NCBI GenBank assembly: GCA_004431415.1
Contig: QPMI01000317.1
Coordinates: 1-47,162 of the forward strand
Length of the DNA: 47,162 nucleotides
DNA from: Cyanophora paradoxa
Taxonomy: Eukaryota; Glaucocystophyceae; Cyanophorales; Cyanophoraceae
Reading direction: 5' to 3'
Shown here piece by piece: positions 18,906 through 29,763 of this stretch. Every line of letters begins with the position of its first letter. Within the stretch, counting starts at the first letter, position 1. The position numbers and the translations under genes were made by a program. The notes under the pieces were generated by a model. That model was not told the origin of the DNA. It did not search any database and saw only the letters and a program-made list of their open reading frames with translations.

Positions 18906-20030
18906 TCCAAAAAGAAGAGGACTGCGAACCTTGATGGCGGAACCTACGAAGAATCCCTTGATGGCGCGCGAGCATTCCTGCCGCGAGAAGTAAGCAGACG
19001 AAAGAAGCCATCCAACAGCAAGAGCGGCCGCGGAAGGGCTGGGCCGGGCACGCGCGCGGCCCCTCGCGCGTTCTGGGCGCGCGCGACCGCGGAAGGGCTG
19101 GGCACGAATCCCAGCGCGTTAAAAGATCTGCATGATTTGCATAAGCAAGCTGATGCAGAGCAGTAGACTATCGTGCGACGCGCGCGGCACAATGACCATC
19201 GGCAACGTCATCGTCGCACGATGGTTGGCCGCTCGTCGCAACAGTCGCAGTTGAAGGCAGTGGTAGATGCGCTGACGCGTTAAAAGGCGTGGCGCTGCGC
19301 TGCGCTGGCCAGATGCGCAGCTAAGAAGAGGAAATTTGAAATCTAAGGAGAGGAGGCGCCGGCCAGCATGCCAGAGGAATGCTCACGAACCTGCAGAAAG
19401 GGCCTGGAACCGAGGCGTCGCCCCAAAGGGCTGGTGGCTCGCTGCAACAACCTACTGCAGAGCATGTATCCCCCCAATCCTCCCCCCCCCCTCCGCCCCC
19501 GGCGGCCTACGGTAGCATAGCTTCGGCCTTGCGCCGCAACAGTCGCTGCAGATCAGCTGCAGAGGAAGCGGGGCGCGCTTGCCCTTAGCGAGGTGCACCG
19601 CGCGCCCGAGCAGAGTGCCGCGAGGCTGACGGTGTGAGCTTGCAGCGAGTGCCGCGGGGCTGACGATGTAACGAAGATGTGAGCTTGCAAGCTTGCAGCG
19701 CAGTTCGCTGGATTGGCCGCGGGCCGACGTCAGCCCGAGCGCCGCCGCCCGGCCGCCATTCAACACTTGCTTTGGGTGCGTCGCCCGAGCCTCGGGGCAG
19801 GGCTGCGTAGCTGCGGATTGCAATCAGATTGCTTGCGATGCGATCAATCACAATCGACGAGCTTCTGTGAAGGTACGGCATGGGGGCCGATCGGCCGCCT
19901 GGGCGCCGCCCGAGCCTCGGGGCGGATCGGGCGCGGCCGCGGGCGGGGCGGGTGCAATCATTGCTTATCATGTGAGCCTCGGTGCAGGTTGCGCTGGCGC
20001 CCGCCGCGCCCCAGCCCACCCCGCCCCGGC
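18906..20030. other. Region between two arrays, no firm gene
   Basis: Holds a direct repeat of gcggaagggctggg (19030 and 19089), a 50-codon ORF from ATG 19369 (MPEECSRTCRKGLEPRRR) with no recognisable family, and a ccgagcctcggggc repeat (19787 and 19911). No gene is supported. Confidence 0.35.
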
Positions 20031-20995
20031 GGGGCGGCAAGGCGCTGCTCGCTGCTCGAGCGAGGCGCTACGTCGCTGCCCCCCGCGCCCCGGCCCGCCC
20101 CGTCAGCTCCTCCCCCGCCCTCCTCTCCTCCTCCAGCGGCGGGGCGGCACGGCGCTGCTCGCGGCGGCCGAGCGAGGCGCTACGTCGCTGCCCCCCGCGC
20201 CCCGGCCCGCCCCGTCAGCTCCTCCCCCGCCCTCCTCTCCTCCTCCAGCGGCGGGGCGGCACGGCGCTGCTCGCGGCGGCCGAGCGAGGCGCTACGCCGC
20301 TGCCCCCGCGCCCCGGCCCGCCCCGTCGGCTCCTCCCCCGCCCTCCTCTCCTCCTCCAGCGGCGGGGCGGAACGGTGCTGCTCGCGGCGGCCGAGCGAGG
20401 CGCTACGCCGCTGCCCCCGCGCCCGGCCCGCCCCGTCGGCTCCTCCCCCGCCCTCCTCTCCTCCTCCAGCGGCGGGCGGCACGGCGCTGCTCGCGGCGGC
20501 CGAGCGAGGCGCTACGCCGCTGCCCCCCGCGCCCGGCCCGCCCCGTCGGCTCCTCCCCGCCCTCCTCTCCTCCTCCAGCGGCGGGCGGCACGGCGCTGCT
20601 CGCGGCGGCCGAGCGAGGCGCTACGCCGCTGCCCCCGCGCCCCGGCCCGCCCCGTCGGCTCCTCCCCGCCCTCCTCTCCTCCAGTGGCGGGCGGCACGGC
20701 GCTGCTCGCGGCGGCCGAGCGAGGCGCTACGTCGCTGCCCCCGCGCCCCGGCCCGCCCCGTCGGCTCCTCCCCGCCCTCCTCTCCTCCTCCAGCGGCGGG
20801 GCGGCACGGCGCTGCTCGCGGCGGCCGAGCGAGGCGCTACGCCGCTGCCCCCCGCGCCCCGGCCCGCCCCGTCGGCTCCTCCCCCGCACTCCTCTCCTCC
20901 TCCAGCGGCGGGGCGGCACGGCGCTGCTCGCTGCTCGAGCGAGGCACTACGCCGCTGCCCCCCGCGCCCCGGCCCGCCCCGTCGGCTCCTCCCCC
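20031..20995. repeat. GC-rich minisatellite, about 110-bp unit, nine copies
   Basis: Units of 109-114 bp share gagcgaggcgctacg, a cccgcgccccggcccgcccc block and a ctcctctcctcctccagcggcgg block. Units differ mainly by C or G homopolymer length, so long Pro/Ala/Arg ORFs cross the array in all three plus frames with no frame favoured. I read this as non-coding. The array runs directly into the flank of the 490-bp array at gccggtaccggg (20997). Confidence 0.85.
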
Positions 20996-20996
20996 G

Positions 20997-21690
20997 CCGG
21001 TACCGGGTCCCTTCTTCTGGGCCAGATGTTGCTCCTCTCCATCGCTCTCCGCGTCTCCCTTGGATAGTGAGTCATCGAGATAGTCATGTGCAATCAATCC
21101 ACGCGTTTTCCCGTTGCCCCCGTCTCAGTGGTAGGTGCCACTGCAGTACCACTCTCGCATAGGCGCCCTGTGCGCCCAGCACGCCCCGCGGCACTGGAGA
21201 TGAATAAAGCCGATGCGAATTACATCGAAGCACATCAGAGCACAATCCAACGTGTCCACTGAGCGCGGGCAAAGGGTCCGAGCGTGATCCCAAGTCCTTG
21301 CCACCACCACCGTCAGCGACCGAACGCAGCAGGGCACCCTGCACAGCATGCAAGCGGTGCGCAACAGAGTTAGCCTTGCATAAGAGCGCAGCTGGCGCGG
21401 GGGTTCAGCCAGGATGCGCACCGGGAGCGACCAGCACCAGGGGCGCAGCGGCCACCAAGCCAGTCAACGCGGCGGAACCACCCAGTGCGCCCCGCGTAAG
21501 CTGTTGATATAGGCGATGCTGCGCGTGAGCTGCGAGCGTCGGACGAGGTCGCGGTTGGTCGCTGGCTGCCGAGCGGGAGGGTGCAGTGGACGGACCTCAT
21601 CATCGTGCGCAGGCGAGGACGCCGACCATCCACGAGACCTTCCAGCATCTTACGATCCTGTATGAAGCACGTTAGGTCACACAAGACAGT
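20997..21690. repeat. Flank block A (direct copy at 27966-28640)
   Basis: Begins taccgggtcccttcttctgg and is almost identical to 27966-28640. Differences are a few substitutions and homopolymer changes. It contains an open minus-strand frame (LVDGRRPRLRTMMRSVHC) with no recognisable family. The part from about 21556 also occurs inverted at 27600-27737. Confidence 0.8.
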
Positions 21691-22435
21691 CCGCTGAGGA
21701 CCGACTGCACCTGCGCCCGCCCTGCTACACGCGGCCAGGGCGTCGCGGCCACGCAACCGCGCGACCAGCCCTGATGCTTGTGTGAGCCCCTTCGCAGCAG
21801 GGCAGTGAGACGGTGGCGTGAGGCGCGGCGGAGAGGCAATGCGCGGCGGTACCTTCCAGCTGACCACAGACAGCCCGAGCGGCCCGCTCCTTCTTAGCTA
21901 CGTCACGCCTAAAGCACTAAGATCGCGATGGAGCAGCTCCGCCATGGCAGAATTGCGGTCGATGCGTGCTGCCCCGAAAAAGGGCGCTCCTGGGCGCTTC
22001 CGGCGGTCAGATCGCTTCTCACCGATAGCTGCGCACTTCGAGCCAGTCGGAGCGGTGCTCAGATGCAAGCAGGATGGCCTAAAGTTCAGGATATCTTGTA
22101 CCCCCAGCCAGTACACCCCCCTCTCTCGGAAACGGCGCGCGGAAACAGGATCGAGTCTGCAGCTGTTTGACAATTATAATTGCAAGAGCGCGGAGCCAGT
22201 GGAACCTTACTTGTCCGCCATCAAGAGGGATGCTAAGGGAATACCAAGGTTGCTCACGTGCACCAAAATCTGCCCTACACGTACAGTACTAGTAGCTCAG
22301 GCCTGGCTCTCAAGCTTAAGGCTGAATGTGTGCAGGGGTCCCGTGTGCCTAAGTAAGCTTTTTATATGCCCAGAATCATGACTGCAAAGCCCTAGGCAGA
22401 GAGCTAGGCATTGTTTCCTTCGGTTCCCAGCCAAG
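21556..22435. repeat. Left inverted arm of the 490-bp array
   Basis: About 880 bp whose reverse complement is at 26849-27737. Together the arms bracket the array as a very long inverted repeat. The arms differ by little more than palindromic micro-insertions near 22285 and 26996. An ORF runs plus-strand from ATG 21943 to 22381 (MAELRSMRAAPKKGAPGRF ...) and into the array edge, ending with the same residues as the array ORFs. It is preserved in both arms, but that follows from their recent origin. Function unknown. Confidence 0.75.
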
Positions 22436-25400
22436 CTTGCTGGAAAAAGAGCCATATCTTTGCAGGTACTTCTCAGCTGGGGCTGCAGTTCAGCTCTTGC
22501 ATTCCCTGATTAGTCCTCATGATGAAGGTCAAGTTAGGATCCAGTGGCTCAGCGCTTCTGTCAGGCAGAATTCTTGACTCGGTGCATGAGTGACGTGGTG
22601 CCTTCAGTGTCACGTGAAGGAGCAAAACAAGGCCTGGTATCATATGTGTTCCCACATTTACGTCTTTGAAAAGTGCCTTGAGCTTGTGTGCATGTTCACT
22701 AAGCATGCAGCGGCACTGATTCCAGAAACGTTGCTGGAGGAGCTCCAGCAAGGCCACTTACCAGCTAACGCGATCACGCCAAAATCAGCCCTACAGCAGC
22801 TCAGGCCTGGCTCTCAAGACCGAAGGGGTCCTGTGTACCTAAGTAAGCTTTTTATATGCCCAGAATCATGACTGCAAAGCCCTAGGCAGAGAGCTAGGCA
22901 TTGTTTCCTTCTGTTCGCAGCCCAGCTTGCTGGAAAAATAGCCATATCTTTGCAGGTACTTCTCAGCTGGGGCTGCAGTTCAGCTCTTGCATTCCCTGAT
23001 TAGTCCTCATGATGAAGGGCAAGTTAGGATCCAGTGGCTCAGCGCTTCTGTCAGGCAGAATTCTTGACTCGGTGCATGAGTGACGTGGTGCCTTCAGTGT
23101 CACGTAAAGGAGCAAAACAAGGCCTGGTATCATATGTGTTCCCACATTTACGTCTTTGAAAAGTGCCTTGAGCTTGTGTGCATGTTCACTAAGCATGCAG
23201 CGGCACTGATTCCAGAAACGTTGCTGGAGGAGCTCCAGCAAGGCCACTTACCAGCTAACGCGATCACGCCAAAATCAGCCCTACAGCAGCTCAGGCCTGG
23301 CTCTCAAGACCGAAGGGGTCCTGTGTACCTAAGTAAGCTTTTTATATGCCCAGAATCATGACTGCAAAGCCCTAGGCAGAGAGCTAGGCATTGTTTCCTT
23401 CTGTTCGCAGCCCAGCTTGCTGGAAAAAGAGCCATATCTTTGCAGGTACTTCTCAGCTGGGGCTGCAGTTCAGCTCTTGCATTCCCTGATTAGTCCTCAT
23501 GATGAAGGTTAAGTTAGGATCCAGTGGCTCAGCGCTTCTGTCAGGCAGAACTCTTGACTCGGTGCATGAGTGACGTGGTGCCTTCAGTGTCACGTAAAGG
23601 AGCAAAACAAGGCCTGGTATCATATGTGTTCCCACATTTACGTCTTTGAAAAGTGCCTTGAGCTTGTGTGCATGTTCACTAAGCATGCAGCGGCACTGAT
23701 TCCAGAAACGTTGCTGGAGGAGCTCCAGCAAGGCCACTTACCAGCTAACGCGATCACGCCAAAATCAGCCCTACAGCAGCTCAGGCCTGGCTCTCAAGAC
23801 CGAAGGGGTCCTGTGTACCTAAGTAAGCTTTTCATATGCCCAGAATCATGACTGCAAAGCCCTAGGCAGAGAGCTAGGCATTGTTTCCTTCTGTTCGCAG
23901 CCCAGCTTGCTGGAAAAAGAGCCATATCTTTGCAGGTACTTCTCAGCTGGGGCTGCAGTTCAGCTCTTGCATTCCCTGATTAGTCCTCATGATGAAGGTC
24001 AAGTTAGGATCCAGTGGCTCAGCGCTTCTGTCAGGCAGAATTCTTGACTCGGTGCATGAGTGACGTGGTGCCTTCAGTGTCACGTGAAGGAGCAAAACAA
24101 GGCCTGGTATCATATGTGTTCCCACATTTACGTCTTTGAAAAGTGCCTTGAGCTTGTGTGCATGTTCACTAAGCATGCAGCGGCACTGATTCCAGAAACG
24201 TTGCTGGAGGAGCTCCAGCAAGGCCACTTACCAGCTAACGCGATCACGCCAAAATCAGCCCTACAGCAGCTCAGGCCTGGCTCTCAAGACCGAAGGGGTC
24301 CTGTGTACCTAAGTAAGCTTTTCATATGCCCAGAATCATGACTGCAAAGCCCTAGGCAGAGAGCTTGGCATTGTTTCCTTCGGTTCCCAGCCAAGCTTGC
24401 TGGAAAAAGAGCCATATCTTTGCAGGTACTTCTCAGCTGGGGCTGCAGTTCAGCTCTTGCATTCCCTGATTAGTCCTCATGATGAGGGTCAAGTTAGGAT
24501 CCAGTGGCTCAGCGCTTCTGTCAGGCAGAATTCTTGACTCGGTGCATGAGTGACGTGGTGCCTTCAGTGTCACGTAAAGGAGCAAAACAAGGCCTGGTAT
24601 CATATGTGTTCCCACATTTACGTCTTTGAAAAGTGCCTTGAGCTTGTGTGCATGTTCACTAAGCATGCAGCGGCACTGATTCCAGAAACGTTGCTGGAGG
24701 AGCTCCAGCAAGGCCACTTACCAGCTAACGCGATCACGCCAAAATCAGCCCTACAGCAGCTCAGGCCTGGCTCTCAAGACCGAAGGGGTCCTTTGTACCT
24801 AAGTAAGCTTTTTATATGCCCAGAATCATGACTGCAAAGCCCTAGGCAGAGAGCTTGGCATTGTTTCCTTCTGTTCGCAGCCCAGCTTGCTGGAAAAAGA
24901 GCCATATCTTTGCAGGTACTTCTCAGCTGGGGCTGCAGTTCAGCTCTTGCATTCCCTGATTAGTCCTCATGATGAGGGTCAAGTTAGGATCCAGTGGCTC
25001 AGCGCTTCTGTCAGGCAGAATTCTTGACTCGGTGCATGAGTGACGTGGTGCCTTCAGTGTCATGTAAAGGAGCAAAACAAGGCCTGGTATCATATGTGTT
25101 CCCACATTTACGTCTTTGAAAAGTGCCTTGAGCTTGTGTGCATGTTCACTAAGCATGCAGCGGCACTGATTCCAGAAACGTTGCTGGAGGAGCTCCAGCA
25201 AGGCCACTTACCAGCTAACGCGATCACGCCAAAATCAGCCCTACAGCAGCTCAGGCCTGGCTCTCAAGACCGAAGGGGTCCTGTGTACCTAAGTAAGCTT
25301 TTTATATGCCCAGAATCATGACTGCAAAGCCCTAGGCAGAGAGCTAGGCATTGTTTCCTTCTGTTCGCAGCCCAGCTTGCTGGAAAAAGAGCCATATCTT

Positions 25401-26835
25401 TGCAGGTACTTCTCAGCTGGGGCTGCAGTTCAGCTCTTGCATTCCCTGATTAGTCCTCATGATGAGGGTCAAGTTAGGATCCAGTGGCTCAGCGCTTCTG
25501 TCAGGCAGAATTCTTGACTCGGTGCATGAGTGACGTGGTGCCTTCAGTGTCACGTAAAGGAGCAAAACAAGGCCTGGTATCATATGTGTTCCCACATTTA
25601 CGTCTTTGAAAAGTGCCTTGAGCTTGTGTGCATGTTCACTAAGCATGCAGCGGCACTGATTCCAGAAACGTTGCTGGAGGAGCTCCAGCAAGGCCACTTA
25701 CCAGCTAACGCGATCACGCCAAAATCAGCCCTACAGCAGCTCAGGCCTGGCTCTCAAGACCGAAGGGGTCCTGTGTACCTAAGTAAGCTTTTTATATGCC
25801 CAGAATCATGACTGCAAAGCCCTAGGCAGAGAGCTAGGCATTGTTTCCTTCTGTTCGCAGCCCAGCTTGCTGGAAAAAGAGCCATATCTTTGCAGGTACT
25901 TCTCAGCTGGGGCTGCAGTTCAGCTCTTGCATTCCCTGATTAGTCCTCTTGATGAAGGTCAAGTTAGGATCCAGTGGCTCAGCGCTTCTGTCAGGCAGAA
26001 TTCTTGACTCGGTGCATGAGTGACGTGGTGCCTTCAGTGTCACGTAAAGGAGCAAAACAAGGCCTGGTATCATATGTGTTCCCACATTTACGTCTTTGAA
26101 AAGTGCCTTGAGCTTGTGTGCATGTTCACTAAGCATGCAGCGGCACTGATTCCAGAAACGTTGCTGGAGGAGCTCCAGCAAGGCCACTTACCAGCTAACG
26201 CGATCACGCCAAAATCAGCCCTACAGCAGCTCAGGCCTGGCTCTCAAGACCGAAGGGGTCCTGTGTACCTAAGTAAGCTTTTTATATGCCCAGAATCATG
26301 ACTGCAAAGCCCTAGGCAGAGAGCTAGGCATTGTTTCCTTCTGTTCGCAGCCCAGCTTGCTGGAAAAAGAGCCATATCTTTGCAGGTACTTCTCAGCTGG
26401 GGCTGCAGTTCAGCTCTTGCATTCCCTGATTAGTCCTCTTGATGAAGGTCAAGTTAGGATCCAGTGGCTCAGCGCTTCTGTCAGGCAGAATTCTTGACTC
26501 GGTGCATGAGTGACGTGGTGCCTTCAGTGTCACGTAAAGGAGCAAAACAAGGCCTGGTATCATATGTGTTCCCACATTTACGTCTTTGAAAAGTGCCTTG
26601 AGCTTGTGTGCATGTTCACTAAGCATGCAGCGGCACTGATTCCAGAAACGTTGCTGGAGGAGCTCCAGCAAGGCCACTTACCAGCTAACGCGATCACGCC
26701 AAAATCAGCCCTACAGCAGCTCAGGCCTGGCTCTCAAGACCGAAGGGGTCCTGTGTACCTAAGTAAGCTTTTTATATGCCCAGAATCATGACTGCAAAGC
26801 CCTAGGCAGAGAGCTAGGGATTGTTTCCTTCAGTT
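22330..26835. repeat. Tandem array, 490-bp unit, nine copies
   Basis: Nine units with an exact 490-bp period; for example ggccacttaccagctaacgc recurs every 490 bp from about 22752. Units differ by scattered substitutions only. Each unit has a plus ORF of 93 codons (WCLQCHVKEQNKAWYHMC ... LSKLFICPES) and an antisense ORF of 94 codons. It also has intron-like signals: aagtaagc donor, ttgtttccttctgttcgcag and atatctttgcag acceptors. A third frame reads YFSAGAAVQLLHSLIS just after the second acceptor. This suggests amplification of a gene piece with exon/intron borders, but I recognise no family. Exact periodicity points to recent unequal exchange or rolling-circle amplification. Confidence 0.9.
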
Positions 26836-26848
26836 CCAGCAAAGTCAT

Positions 26849-27737
26849 GCTTGGCTGGGAACCGAAGGAAACAATGCCTAGCTCTCTGCCTAGGGCTTTG
26901 CAGTCATGAATCTGGCCATATAGAAAGCTTACTTAGGCACACGGGACCCCTGCACACATGCAGCCTTAAGCTTGAGAGCCAGGCCTGAGCTACTGTACGT
27001 ATACGTGTATAGGGCAGATTTTGGTGCACGTGAGCAACCTTGGTATTCCCTTAGCATCCCTCTTGATGGCGGACAAGTAAGGTTCCACTGGCTCCGCGCT
27101 CTTGCAATTATAATTGTCAAACAGCTGCAGACTCGATCCTGTTTCCGCGCGCCGTTTCCGAGAGAGGGGGGTGTACTGGCTGGGGGTACAAGATATCCTG
27201 AACTTTAGGCCATCCTGCTTGCATCTGAGCACCGCTCCGACTGGCTCGAAGTGCGCAGCTATCGGTGAGAAGCGATCTGACCGCCGGAAGCGCCCAGGAG
27301 CGCCCTTTTTCGGGGCAGCACGCATCGACCGCAATTCTGCCATGGCGGAGCTGCTCCATCGCGATCTTAGTGCTTTAGGCGTGACGTAGCTAAGAAGGAG
27401 CGGGCCGCTCGGGGCTGTCTGTGGTCAGCTGGAAGGTACCGCCGCGCATTGCCTCTCCGCCGCGCCTCACGCCACCGTCTCACTGCCCTGCTGCGAAGGG
27501 GCTCACACAAGCATCAGGGCTGGTCGCGCGGTTGCGTGGCCGCGACGCCCTGGCCGCGTGTAGCAGGGCGGGCGCAGGTGCAGTCGGTCCTCAGCGGACT
27601 GTCTTGTGTGACCTAACGTGCTTCATACAGGATCGTAAGATGCTGGAAGGTCTCGTGGATGGTCGGCGTCCTCGCCTGCGCACGATGATGAGGTCCGTCC
27701 ACTGCACCCTCCCGCTCGGCAGCCAGCGACCAGCAGC
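26849..27737. repeat. Right inverted arm of the 490-bp array
   Basis: Reverse complement of 21556-22435. The junction with the array (26825-26865) has a short broken copy of the unit end (gtttccttcagttccagc), then the inverted arm begins at gcttggctgggaaccgaagg. Confidence 0.8.
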
Positions 27738-27965
27738 CAGCGCTTAGCCAGTTGTGATGCGTGCCACTCGCAGGACACGATGCGCCGCTTCTCGGCCGTG
27801 CACTCTCGGTTGGAATCACAGCCCCTCAGGAGTCGCCGTGGTGCGGCCCGCGGGCGCGACCTTTTGCCTCCTTTCCTGAGCCCGGCTCTGATGCTATCTG
27901 CATGCAGACATTGCGTGTGCATTGTGTGGCGCTTCGGATCGCGCGTTTTTGACCGAGCACGCCAC
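27738..27965. other. Unique spacer between inverted arm and direct copy of block A
   Basis: About 228 bp not seen elsewhere in the window, GC-rich, with no supported exon. It separates the inverted arm from the direct copy of block A. Confidence 0.5.
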
Positions 27966-28640
27966 CGTACCGGGTCCCTTCTTCTGGGCCAGATGTTGCT
28001 CCTCTCCGTCGCTCTCCGCGTCTCCCTTGGATAGTGAGTCATCGAGATAGCCATGTGCAATCAATCCACGCGTTTTCCCGTTGCCCCCGTCTCAGTGGTA
28101 GGTGCCACTGCAGTACCACTCTCGCATAGGCGCCCTGCGCGCCCAGCACGCCCGCGGCACTGGAGATGAATAAAGCCGATGCGAATTACATCGAAGCACA
28201 TCAGAGCACAATCCAACGTGTCCACTGAGCGCGGGCAAAGGGTCCGAGCGTGATCCCAAGTCCTTGCCACCACCACCGTCAGCGACCGAACGCAGCAGGG
28301 CACCCTGCACAGCATGCAAGCGGTGCGCAACAGAGTTAGCCTTGCATAAGAGCGCAGCTGGCGCGGGGTTCAGCCAGGATGCGCACCGGGAGCGACCAGC
28401 ACCAGGGGCGCAGCGGCCACCAAGCCAGTCAACGCGGCGGAACCACCCAGTGCGCCCCGCGTAAGCTGTTGATATAGGCGATGCTGCGCGTGAGCTGCGA
28501 GCGTCGGACGAGGTCGCGGTTGGTCGCTGGCTGCCGAGCGGGCGGGTGCAGTGGACGGACCTCATCATCGTGCGCAGGCGAGGACGCCGACCATCCACGA
28601 GACCTTCCAGCGTCTTACGATCCTGTCTGAAGCACGTTAG
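27966..28640. repeat. Flank block A, second direct copy
   Basis: Direct copy of 20997-21690, ending at gaagcacgttagg. Together with the inverted arm this gives the order A-B-array-B'-spacer-A. Confidence 0.8.
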
Positions 28641-29598
28641 GCCCGCGCAGCTAGAGCCCCGACGGCGCACCCGAGCCTTGGAGCGATGTCAGCTGTTGCG
28701 CCCACGCTGCGACGGTGGCCGCTGCGACGGTGGCCGCCGGGTGGCGGCCCCGGTGGCCGGGTGACCGCCCGGTGGCGGCGTGGCGGCGGTGGCGGCGTGG
28801 CGCGCCCGGGGGGGTACGGTACGACTTTCAAGGCGTCAGCGATCGGCCGGCCGGCGACCCCCAGCGCGTTTCCTGCACATCTACGTGCACCGCACAGCTA
28901 GATCGAAGCCTTCAACCGGCCCGGCGGCGTCGCCAGCGGCACTAGTTGCGGCTGCGCTCGTTGCAGCGACCGTCGCTAGCATATGTGCGCATGCTTTGTG
29001 TTGTAATGATCTACTGTGACGTTTGGGCGTGTCTGCGCAGCCCGCGCGCAGCCCGGGAGCCGCGCTCAGGGGCGCTCGAAGCACGCCACGGGATCTCGCC
29101 AGGGACGCAAGCAGGCCATCGGCTCGTAACGGATTCTATCTAGATATGCAAAACATAGCACATCTACGCGCTCTCAGCGCTCCACGGCGAGGTTTTCCTA
29201 GAGGGGGTAACAACAAGGGGGTAAAATCGGCCCAAAAGGTGTAAACTCGAAGTCGTTACCCCGGGGTAACAACACTTCGTGGCTACCAGTGCTCGCCGAG
29301 GCCCGAGAGTCGAGACTCGAGCCGAGAGAGTCGAGACTCGAGCCGAGAGAGTCGGAGAGACCCGACCGGTACCCGAGAGTCGGCGTCGACTCGCCGAGTC
29401 GAGTTCCCGGGCCGGCCCGGGAATTCCCGGAAAAGTGGACCCGGTCGCCCGACCGAATGGGACGTCGACTTTTCCGGCCCATTTGTTCGTTATCTCATTG
29501 GTCAGCCCGGGCCCCGGGGCCATTCCCAGCCCTGCGATATCGACCAATGGTCACACGGTCTCAGACCGTGCGCCACATCATATGCATGCCCACATGTA
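28641..29598. other. Intergenic, GC-rich, no firm gene
   Basis: 28690-28810 has a gcgacggtggccgc / ggtggcggc tandem. 29200-29276 is a diverged relative of the CCCCGGGG hairpin element. 29290-29370 has three copies of gtcgagactcgagccgagag-like sequence. 29505-29545 repeats the cattcccagccctgcgat word seen at 11790 and 11820. No exon supported. Confidence 0.4.
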
Positions 29599-29761
29599 TC
29601 GTGTAACACTTAATTAATGCGCCAGAAATTAATGCGTTTTTGGACCCGGCCCCCTAGTATTGATAATAATGCGGCACCGAATTAATGCGTTTTGCCAGCC
29701 AAAAACGTATTAATTAGGGACCGCATTACTTAAGTGCGCGCATTACTTAAGTGTTACACGG
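29599..29761. mobile_element. Second MITE with TA target duplication
   Basis: A 163-bp element with ends (T/C)CGTGTAACACTTAA and TTAAGTGTTACACGG, flanked by TA at 29597-29598 and 29762-29763. Its interior shares aattaatgcgtttttggaccc with the MITE at 6953-7210, so the two belong to one superfamily with different terminal repeats. Confidence 0.75.
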
Positions 29762-29763
29762 TA

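Noticed and set aside
19693-21162. Plus-strand ORFs of 361-489 codons across the 110-bp minisatellite
   Set aside because: Open only because the repeat is GC-rich and stop-poor. All three frames are open and unit lengths vary by homopolymer indels, so no frame is maintained.
22330-26835. CRISPR array
   Set aside because: Units are 490 bp and identical throughout, with no short repeat/variable spacer alternation, and the genome is eukaryotic.
22330-26835. rRNA or spliced-leader RNA gene array
   Set aside because: No recognisable rRNA, 5S or known leader sequence in the unit; the donor-like aagtaagc alone is insufficient.
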